Source: Bacillota bacterium
Lineage (GTDB): Bacteria > Bacillota > Clostridia > Acetivibrionales > DSM-1351
Assembly (NCBI GenBank): GCA_023439045.1
Contig: JAEXOY010000018.1
Span: 186,001 to 250,000 of the forward strand
Reading direction: 5' to 3'
DNA length: 64,000 bases
Part shown: positions 54,931-61,681 of the stretch, piece after piece
How the letters are laid out: every line of letters begins with the position of its first letter
How positions within the stretch are numbered: the first letter of the stretch is position 1
Notes under the pieces: model-generated
Database searches by the model: none
Told to the model about the DNA's origin: nothing
What the model saw: only the letters and a program-made list of their open reading frames with translations
Translations under genes and position numbers: made by a program

Positions 54931-55956
54931 ATGAATAAAGTAAAAGTAGGTGTGGCTGGTTACGGTGTTATAGGACAGCGGTTGGCAGACGGTGTAGCAC
55001 TTCAGAAGGATATGGAATTAGTTGGTATTGCAGACCTGGCTCCGACTCTCAGTATTCGGGCTCTCCATGAAAAAGGGATGCCCTATGATTTATATCTGGT
55101 AGAGGGTGCGGACAAGTCCAAATTTGACGAACTGGGCATTCCAGTTTCGGGCAGCTTCGAGGATTTGATTGACAAAGTGGATATTATGCTGGATTCCTCA
55201 CCAGGAGGAATAGGAGCAAAAAATAAGGAACTCTATGAGAAAAAGGGCGTTAAAGCCATATTCCAGGGCGGTGAAAAAAATTCTGTTGCCGACGTGTTCT
55301 TTCATGGCTACGCAAATTACGAAAAGGGCGTGGGAAAGGATTACTTGAAGCTTACCTCTTGCAATACCACGGGGCTGATTCGCTCGGTAGACTGCCTCGA
55401 CCGCGCTTACGGCTTGGAGAAGGTGGCCATTACTATCATTCGCCGCGTGGCTGATCCTGGCGACTATCACCGCGGACTAACCAATGCACTGCAGGTGGAT
55501 AAAGCACCTTCCCATCAGGCAGTGGATCTAATGAGTATTATGCCTCATGTAGCGGCTACGGGGATTTTAGTTCATACGCCTGTAACCCATGGACATATTA
55601 TCACGGTGGTAGCTACTGGTAAGGAAAAGATTACAAAGGAAATGGCACTTGAAGCATTTTCAAAACATCCTAGAATCCGTATCGTAAGGTTGGCAGACGG
55701 CTTTTTAGGCAACGCCTCACTGTTCCGCTACGCACGTGATCTGGGCAATCCTCGTGGAGATATGTATGAGATTGCTCTTTGGGAGGAATCTGTGGTGGAA
55801 AGCGGCAATGACATTATGTTTGCGATCAATATTCCACAAGAGAGCGTAACCATTCCTGAGACAATGGATGCCATCCGTGCTTCCATGAAAATGCAGCTTA
55901 CCAGCGAATTAGGCACTGCAGAAACAAACAAATACCTGAATATCAAAGTTCGATAG
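54931..55956 (+). CDS. Archaeal-type (type II) glyceraldehyde-3-phosphate dehydrogenase
   Basis: This 341-residue enzyme matches the archaeal type II GAPDH rather than the bacterial enzyme: VGVAGYGVIGQRLADGV at the N-terminus, the catalytic SCNTTG with Cys144, RRVADPGDYHRG, and the late RDLGNPRGDMYEIALWEES. It should oxidise glyceraldehyde 3-phosphate, or a similar aldehyde, to an acyl phosphate with NAD(P). The text LVHTPVTHGHIITV replaces the usual archaeal substrate-loop sequence, so the substrate may differ. The next gene, 12 bases on, is a PGK, which would take the product. Confidence 0.9.
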   Translation: MNKVKVGVAGYGVIGQRLADGVALQKDMELVGIADLAPTLSIRALHEKGMPYDLYLVEGADKSKFDELGIPVSGSFEDLIDKVDIMLDSSPGGIGAKNKELYEKKGVKAIFQGGEKNSVADVFFHGYANYEKGVGKDYLKLTSCNTTGLIRSVDCLDRAYGLEKVAITIIRRVADPGDYHRGLTNALQVDKAPSHQAVDLMSIMPHVAATGILVHTPVTHGHIITVVATGKEKITKEMALEAFSKHPRIRIVRLADGFLGNASLFRYARDLGNPRGDMYEIALWEESVVESGNDIMFAINIPQESVTIPETMDAIRASMKMQLTSELGTAETNKYLNIKVR

Positions 55957-55968
55957 GAGGGAATTGTC

Positions 55969-57219
55969 ATGAGATTTGGGATCAATACTCTGGACGATAT
56001 ACAACCTTGCGGCAAGACTGTCCTGCTCCGAGTGGATATCAATCAGCCCATTGACAGGGAAACCAATACTCTTAAGGATACTACACGGGTGCGTGCCTGT
56101 CTTAAAACCATAAAAGAGCTTTCAAAAAAGGGAGCCAGGGTGGTGGTTCTTGCACACCAGGGAAGCGATATTGAATATAAAAATTATTACACTACACAGC
56201 CCCATGCAAAGGTCCTGTCCGAACTTCTCGGACAGGAGGTGAAATTCATCGACGACGTATGTGGCCCTGCAGCACGGGAGGCGATTAAAGCGCTTCGGGA
56301 CGGCGAGATTCTGCTTTTGGACAATGTCCGTTTTGTAGCGGAAGAGCAGACTCTGTTCGAGCAAAAGCTGAAGCTTACCCATGAGCAGCAGGCGGATACG
56401 CTGATGGTAAGAAAGCTGGCACCCCTTGCGGACCTGTATGTCTGCGACGCTTTTGCGGCGGCTCACCGGGATCAGCCTTCGCTGTGCGGGTTTGAGCAGG
56501 TACTGCCTTCGGCCATGGGTAGGCTTTTTGAAGAAGAATTCTGCGTCATATCGGAAATCATGGAAAAGCCTGAGCGCCCATGCGTATTTATGCTGGGAGG
56601 TGCCAAGGTAGCAGATGCCTTCATGATGATGAGTACTGTCCTTGGAAATCAAGTGGCGGACAAGGTCCTTACCGGAGGGCTGGTAGCCCAAATCTTGCTC
56701 TGGGCCAAGGGAGATGACATTGGCGAGGCCTCCAAAGGCTTTATTCGGAAGCAGAATTATGATTATCTTTTGGAAATGGCGGCACAGCTATATAATAAAT
56801 TCAAGGATAAGATTGTACTGCCCGATGATTTTGCTTACGTACAGGACGGAAAAAGGTTTGAATGCCTGCTAGGCAGCATTCCTCAAGATCAGATGGTGGT
56901 AGATATCGGTGTCCAAACCTCTGAAAAATACAGAAAAATCATACTTGAGGCGAAAACTGTCTTTGTCAATGGACCCATGGGAGTTTTTGAAAAGGCGGAG
57001 AGCGAATTCGGCACCCGTACCCTTTGGGATGCCCTGGGCGAAACAAGTGCATACACGGTCATAGGTGGCGGAGACAGCATCACTGCCACCAACAAGTACA
57101 ACAAAGCCGATAAAATAAGTTATATTTGCACCGGTGGCGGTGCCCTCATCCGTTTTCTCACAGGAGAGGAGTTGCCAGTGGTTAAGGCCCTGCGGCATGG
57201 TTCAAAGCTTATGAAATAA
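55969..57219 (+). CDS. pgk: Archaeal-type phosphoglycerate kinase
   Basis: This 416-residue PGK would transfer phosphate from an acyl phosphate to ADP. It has VLLRVDINQPID (archaeal DFNxPID-like) at residues 19-30, VVLAHQGSD, LLDNVRFVAEE, VCDAFAAAHRDQPS, FMLGGAKVADAF, FVNGPMGVFEKAESEFGT and GGGDSITA. The Arg-rich 3-phosphoglycerate site differs in detail from housekeeping enzymes. It follows the archaeal-type GAPDH by 12 bases, strongly suggesting a coupled aldehyde-to-acid pair that makes ATP. A separate housekeeping gap-pgk operon should exist elsewhere. Confidence 0.9.
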   Translation: MRFGINTLDDIQPCGKTVLLRVDINQPIDRETNTLKDTTRVRACLKTIKELSKKGARVVVLAHQGSDIEYKNYYTTQPHAKVLSELLGQEVKFIDDVCGPAAREAIKALRDGEILLLDNVRFVAEEQTLFEQKLKLTHEQQADTLMVRKLAPLADLYVCDAFAAAHRDQPSLCGFEQVLPSAMGRLFEEEFCVISEIMEKPERPCVFMLGGAKVADAFMMMSTVLGNQVADKVLTGGLVAQILLWAKGDDIGEASKGFIRKQNYDYLLEMAAQLYNKFKDKIVLPDDFAYVQDGKRFECLLGSIPQDQMVVDIGVQTSEKYRKIILEAKTVFVNGPMGVFEKAESEFGTRTLWDALGETSAYTVIGGGDSITATNKYNKADKISYICTGGGALIRFLTGEELPVVKALRHGSKLMK

Positions 57220-57310
57220 AGGTAGGAGGCTATGAGCGCCGTATCTAGGAATATAGGAATTTATAAGTTTTAGAGTAAATTAAGCACTGAACGTATTTGC
57301 GAAGTAAATT

Positions 57311-57358
57311 TTCTAGCGCTTGTAGCCGAAACTGCCCGTAGTACTAGCGTCGCTAGAA
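57311..57358 (+). promoter_or_regulatory. Hairpin in the leader of the LarA-like gene
   Basis: TTCTAGCG (57311-57318) pairs with CGCTAGAA (57351-57358) in the 157-base gap between pgk and the LarA-like gene, ending 8 bases before the GGGGAGG ribosome site. It could tune downstream translation or mark a processing site; no known riboswitch was recognised. Confidence 0.4.
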
Positions 57359-57376
57359 TTTAGGGGAGGTAAGGTC

Positions 57377-58633
57377 ATGCAATTGGAAATCGGTATTGGT
57401 ACACGGATCGAAGCAATTGAAGTTATGGATCAAAACTTGATGGGTGTTCTTTTGCCGAACAAGGTAGAAATAGGATTGACGGGTGCTGAAGAGGTATTAC
57501 GGGCTATCCGCAATCCTATCGGTACTGCTCAGCTAGGAAACGTCATAAAGCCGGGGGAACGCGTAGTGATAATTACGAGCGACATTACGCGTCCGGTGCC
57601 GACCTGGGTCATCTTGCCGGTATTGCTGGACGAGTTGTATTCGGCGGGGGTGAAACCGGAGGACATCACATTGGTTTTTGCGCTGGGTAGCCACCGCTTC
57701 CATACAGAGGAAGAAATGAGAAAGCTTGCGGGAGACCGAGCGTTCTCGGAGATTCGATGCGTAGACGGAAACCCGGGGGATGTTGTGAGGATGGGAATGA
57801 CAGGCCGAGGCACACCGGTGGATATCACCCGTGTGGTGGCTGAAGCGCAGAGGAGAATTTGCATCGGTAACATTGAATACCATTACTTCGCTGGCTATTC
57901 TGGTGGAGCAAAAGCAATCATGCCCGGTGTTTCCACCCGGGAAGCTATACAATCGAACCACAGTCGTATGGTGCTACCGGAAGCGGTAGCAGGCCGCCTT
58001 GAGGGGAACCCTGTCAGGGAAGACTTGGAAGAGGCTATAAAGTACTGCCCTATTGATTTTATTGTTAACGTAGTGCTTGACGAACATAAGAACATTATCC
58101 GTGCAGTGGCGGGCCATTATATAGAGGCTCACAGAGAAGGCTGCCGCTTTCTTGACGCACTATACTGCAAAGAAATTGACGAAAAAGCCGATATTGTGAT
58201 TGTATCACAAGGGGGTGCTCCCAAGGATATTAACCTTTACCAGACACAGAAGGCGTTGGATAACGCAAAAAATGCAGTAAAAAAAGGTGGTATTATTATT
58301 CTTGTAGGTGCATGCACCGAGGGGTTCGGCGAGGGAGTATTTGAAAAATGGATGAGAGAAGCAGAATCTCCAGATTCTCTTATAGAACGTGTTCAACGGG
58401 AATTCAGGCTTGGAGGGCATAAAGCTGCGGCCATAGCCTTGGTGCTTAACAATGCAGATATCTACTTTGTTTCAGAGATGGAGGCTGGGCTGGTAAGGTC
58501 CATTTTTATGCATCCGTTTACATCGGTTCAGCAAGCACTTGAAGCAGCCTTTGCCAAACTCGGAAGTCAGGCCACGGTGTTGGTGATGCCCTACGGAGGG
58601 TCAACACTTCCAACCCTGAAGGAAAAAAAGTAA
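57377..58633 (+). CDS. LarA-family nickel-dependent 2-hydroxyacid racemase/epimerase
   Basis: This 418-residue protein has LarA features: ITSDITRPVPTW, FALGSHRFHTEEEM (a catalytic-His region) and EYHYFAGYSGGAKAIMPG, which carries the second His and the Lys that holds the nickel-pincer nucleotide. Family members racemise lactate, malate or other 2-hydroxyacids, or epimerise aldonates at C2. Surrounding genes favour a sugar acid over lactate. The cofactor genes larB, larC and larE are not in this window and must be elsewhere. GGGGAGGTAAGG is a strong ribosome site. Confidence 0.9.
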   Translation: MQLEIGIGTRIEAIEVMDQNLMGVLLPNKVEIGLTGAEEVLRAIRNPIGTAQLGNVIKPGERVVIITSDITRPVPTWVILPVLLDELYSAGVKPEDITLVFALGSHRFHTEEEMRKLAGDRAFSEIRCVDGNPGDVVRMGMTGRGTPVDITRVVAEAQRRICIGNIEYHYFAGYSGGAKAIMPGVSTREAIQSNHSRMVLPEAVAGRLEGNPVREDLEEAIKYCPIDFIVNVVLDEHKNIIRAVAGHYIEAHREGCRFLDALYCKEIDEKADIVIVSQGGAPKDINLYQTQKALDNAKNAVKKGGIIILVGACTEGFGEGVFEKWMREAESPDSLIERVQREFRLGGHKAAAIALVLNNADIYFVSEMEAGLVRSIFMHPFTSVQQALEAAFAKLGSQATVLVMPYGGSTLPTLKEKK

Positions 58634-58713
58634 AAAATGAGGACCGCTCTGACACATTACAGGGTGGAACAGTACTTAAGAATACTTAAGAATAAGAAAT
58701 GGAGGAATAATAA

Positions 58714-59604
58714 ATGACACAAATAGGATTTATTGGTTTAGGAATCATGGGAAAGCCCATGGCAAAAAACCTTCTAAAGGCAGGCTTCAAGCTTGCAGTT
58801 TATGACATATTCACTGCTGCCGTGGAAGAACTCGGTGCATGTGGTGCTACAATGTGTGGTTCTATCAAAGAAGTTGCGGAACTGTCTGACATAATCATTA
58901 CCATGCTTCCAAACAGCCCACATGTGAAGTCTGTTGTGCTGGAAGAGGGAGGAATTGTCAATTATGCAAAAGAGGGTACTCTCATCGTTGATATGAGCTC
59001 CATTGCACCCGGGGCATCAAAAGAGATGTACAACCTGCTCAAACCCCACGGCATACACATGATAGACGCTCCAGTTTCAGGAGGCGAGCCCAAAGCAAAA
59101 GACGGCACACTTGCTATAATGGTAGGTGGGGAAGAAGCTGATTTTGAGCGTGCAAAACCGTTGTTCGATGTGATGGGAAGTTCAGCTACGCTTGTAGGCA
59201 GCATTGGAAGTGGCAACACCTGCAAGTTGGTGAACCAAGTCATCGTAGCCCTCAATATTGCGGCGTTAAGCGAAGGGATGATGCTTGCTAAAAAGGCGGG
59301 CACAGATCCTCAGCGGGTATATGAAGCAATAAAGGGAGGCCTTGCAGGCTCAACCGTAATGAATGCGAAAACTCAGATGATGCTGGAGGGAAATTTTGCA
59401 CCTGGATTTAAAATTGATCTTCATATCAAAGACCTTAACAATGCTCTTGATGCGGCAAAGGAGTGCAGCGCGCCACTGCCCATGACTGGGGAGATTATAA
59501 AGGTGCTGCAGGAGTTGTCTGCTGATGGTGAAGGTATGAGTGACCACAGCGCTATCGTGAAATACTATGAAAAACTCGCGGGCACTATTCTTTCTGAAAA
59601 CTGA
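58714..59604 (+). CDS. garR: 2-hydroxy-3-oxopropionate (tartronate semialdehyde) reductase
   Basis: This 296-residue beta-hydroxyacid dehydrogenase reduces tartronate semialdehyde to D-glycerate with NAD(P)H. The Rossmann motif is IGFIGLGIMGKPMAKNLL (residues 3-20). The substrate motif is DAPVSGGEPKAKDGTLAIM, and the catalytic Lys is in GNTCKLVNQ near residue 171. The C-terminus KDLNNALDAAKE fits GarR. Substrate assignment is supported by the glycerate kinase gene directly downstream; other members act on 3-hydroxyisobutyrate. AATGGAGGAAT lies before the ATG. Confidence 0.88.
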   Translation: MTQIGFIGLGIMGKPMAKNLLKAGFKLAVYDIFTAAVEELGACGATMCGSIKEVAELSDIIITMLPNSPHVKSVVLEEGGIVNYAKEGTLIVDMSSIAPGASKEMYNLLKPHGIHMIDAPVSGGEPKAKDGTLAIMVGGEEADFERAKPLFDVMGSSATLVGSIGSGNTCKLVNQVIVALNIAALSEGMMLAKKAGTDPQRVYEAIKGGLAGSTVMNAKTQMMLEGNFAPGFKIDLHIKDLNNALDAAKECSAPLPMTGEIIKVLQELSADGEGMSDHSAIVKYYEKLAGTILSEN

Positions 59605-59640
59605 TATTGTTAGTACCAAAAAAATTTACTGGAGGTCATA

Positions 59641-60783
59641 ATGAAAGTACTGATTGCAATGGATTCGTTTAAAGGGAACTTGACATCTTTAGGCGTGGCA
59701 GCAATTGTTGAGAAGGGGATAAAAAAGGTTTTTAATGACGCTTTTGTAGACAAGGTAGCCATTGCCGACGGTGGAGAGGGCACTGTGGAAGCAGTTGTTG
59801 ATTGCTTAGAGGGGGAGTATGTATATACTGAGGTTTCTGACCCTTTAGGAGGCAAGGTTAAAGCTAAATACGGTATAGTCAATGGTACAACCGCAATCAT
59901 AGAGATGGCTGAAGCCTCGGGGCTTCCTCTTGTCCTGGTCGAAAAAAGGAATCCGATGCTGACTTCCTGTTATGGTACCGGTGAATTAATCAAGGATGCC
60001 ATTGAAAGAGGCTGCAAAAAAATAATCATGGGCATCGGAGGAAGCGCGACCAACGACGGCGGGGCAGGGATGGCTGCTGCTCTTGGTGTGAAATTTATTG
60101 GCAGGGACGGAAACGAAATTCCTCTTGGCGGAGCTGGGCTTGAAAAGCTCGAACGGATAGATACTAGTGGACTTGATCTGAGAATTAAGGACGTAGAGTT
60201 TATTGTAGCCAGCGATGTGAGCAATCCCTTGTGTGGGGAGAAAGGTGCATCAAGAGTTTTCGGGCCTCAAAAGGGTGCTACAGAAGAAATGGTTTTGTTG
60301 CTGGATAAAAATCTTGACCATCTCTCAAAAATAATAAAAAGAGACATAGGCATAGATGTTGCAGAAATACCAGGCGCCGGGGCTGCCGGTGGATTGGGTG
60401 CTGGTTTGATGGCTTTCTGTGGTGCAAAGCTTACAAAGGGTATTGATATTGTTCTTGATACTATCAGGATAGAAGACAGAATCAAGGATGTTGATGTTGT
60501 GATAACCGGTGAGGGAAGAGTAGATATGCAGACAGCCTTTGGAAAGGTGCCTGTAGGAGTAGCAGCTAGGGCTAAAAAGTTTAATAAACCGGTCTTTGCA
60601 ATTGCAGGCTTTGCTGAAAAGGGAGCAGAGATTGTATATGACTATGGAATTGATGCAGTGATGAGCTCAATGGTAGGTCCAATGAGTTTGGATGAAGCGA
60701 TAGAGGAATCTCCACGGCTAATAGAAGAGGCTAGTGAACGGCTTTTTAGAATTATCAAGGCTGCAACAGGCATAAGCAAATAA
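59641..60783 (+). CDS. garK: Glycerate kinase (GarK type)
   Basis: This 380-residue kinase phosphorylates D-glycerate, in this class to 2-phosphoglycerate, feeding lower glycolysis. Family marks are VLIAMDSFKGNLTS, KVAIADGGEGTVEA, IIMGIGGSATNDGGAGMAAALG, SDVSNPLCGEKGA, GAGAAGGLGAGLMAFCG and VITGEGRVDMQTAFGKVP. Length is normal. CTGGAGG precedes the ATG. It is the last gene of the catabolic operon, 37 bases after garR, and fixes glycerate as a pathway intermediate. Confidence 0.93.
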   Translation: MKVLIAMDSFKGNLTSLGVAAIVEKGIKKVFNDAFVDKVAIADGGEGTVEAVVDCLEGEYVYTEVSDPLGGKVKAKYGIVNGTTAIIEMAEASGLPLVLVEKRNPMLTSCYGTGELIKDAIERGCKKIIMGIGGSATNDGGAGMAAALGVKFIGRDGNEIPLGGAGLEKLERIDTSGLDLRIKDVEFIVASDVSNPLCGEKGASRVFGPQKGATEEMVLLLDKNLDHLSKIIKRDIGIDVAEIPGAGAAGGLGAGLMAFCGAKLTKGIDIVLDTIRIEDRIKDVDVVITGEGRVDMQTAFGKVPVGVAARAKKFNKPVFAIAGFAEKGAEIVYDYGIDAVMSSMVGPMSLDEAIEESPRLIEEASERLFRIIKAATGISK

Positions 60784-60820
60784 AAGGGACTTATTTTACG
60801 GTATCTTTTTTGACCGTTCA

Positions 60821-60900
60821 AGGCACGTTGAGAGTATAGTTATGATGACGAAATGTGGTTTTGAGGATAAAAGTAGATTTTGACCACAAGATGTGTGGTT
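60821..60900 (+). repeat. rlmD 3'-end repeat, copy C (diverged); putative attachment site
   Basis: From 60825 it reads HVESIVMMTKCGFEDKS, clearly homologous to the rlmD C-terminus but with several substitutions and a shifted stop. An ACCACAAGATGTGTGGT hairpin follows, as in copy B. The bases just before (TTCAAGGCACGTTGAG) resemble copy B (CTCAAGCCACGTTGAG) more than intact rlmD. Confidence 0.7.
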
Positions 60901-60929
60901 TGAGAGCCGTTTTAAGGCAAAAATCGAGA

Positions 60930-60967
60930 AAAAATCGGGCTGAAAAAATTTTCAGCCCGATTTTTTT
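60930..60967 (+). terminator. Terminator after repeat copy C
   Basis: AAAAATCGGGCTGA (60930-60943) pairs with TCAGCCCGATTTTT (60952-60965), with a continuing T run. It would end the garR-garK operon. Confidence 0.92.
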
Positions 60968-61172
60968 ATGGGCGAACATATTCCCTTTCACATGCTCTGA
61001 TGGTCGGCTATGATGATGATGTGCAGTGGGTTTATAGGCTTGACTGCGGACGCGAGGAGGTGCTAACGCTTACCTACGATGAACCTGATCGCCCTGATAG
61101 TTGCCATTCCTATTTCGGAACAAATGCAGATTGACCCCTTCAGCAATAAATTGCAATATCAGGCTCTCATTG

Positions 61173-61202
61173 AACCCTGTTAATGACTTAACAGGGTTTT
61201 TT
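61173..61202 (+). terminator. Terminator of the decayed gene end
   Basis: AACCCTGTTAA (61173-61183) pairs with TTAACAGGGTT (61188-61198), followed by TTTTTC. Confidence 0.88.
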
Positions 61203-61276
61203 CATGTCAATTTCGCCATTAGAGGAATCAATTTCGCCATCGGGTGTTTTGAGGACGATTTTTCTATATAGTTGGT

Positions 61277-61681
61277 TTGGGAGGTGAATTAGATGATTTA
61301 CCGACTCGACCTGCAGGTGTGTTCTACAGGATTGTACCGGGAACAACACAGCGGGAGCAAGCTTCCATACCGAACCGTGAAGGAAATGGGGGACTGTTAC
61401 CTGGAGGGCAATTTCACCTAATCGGGAAAATCAGCAGTGCTGCGCGTCCCCCGAAAGAGGGAGATCATCTGCTCATTGCCAATGGCAAGTCCATTGCCAT
61501 CCTGCCGAGGGGCAGTATGAAAAAGCCCTTCGAGTGGGTCGCCGGATATGTCGCAGAGGGAAAAAATACCTATATTGCTGCGATCAGAAGCCTGATTGCT
61601 GTATTCTTTCAACGACGACAAGCTGACCGGGGAAGCGTATATATATTTTCAGATAATGAGGAGGTTATGAGAAATGGTTAG
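61277..61681 (+). pseudogene. Uncertain gene, possibly a frameshifted remnant
   Basis: One frame is open for 134 codons but has no ribosome site and an unconvincing start. Protein-like text appears in more than one frame: 61294-61419 gives MIYRLDLQVCSTGLYREQ and PYRTVKEMGDCYLEGNF before a stop; the 134-codon frame gives FEWVAGYVAEGKNTYIAAIR; and 61600-61670 gives FNDDKLTGEAYIYFQIM in yet another. This pattern is what a decayed gene looks like. I cannot name the family. It ends across the ribosome site of the next gene. Confidence 0.35.

Larger units (their letters stand above)
60784..61276. other. Module boundary with repeat copy C, terminators and a decayed gene end
   Basis: No intact gene. 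It holds the rlmD-end copy C and two terminators (listed separately). Between them, about 60994-61131 reads VGYDDDVQWVYRLDCGREEV, then LTYDEPDRPDSCHSYFGTNAD and a stop, as the tail of a protein whose start is lost. I do not recognise it, although its position fits mobile-element debris. Confidence 0.5.
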
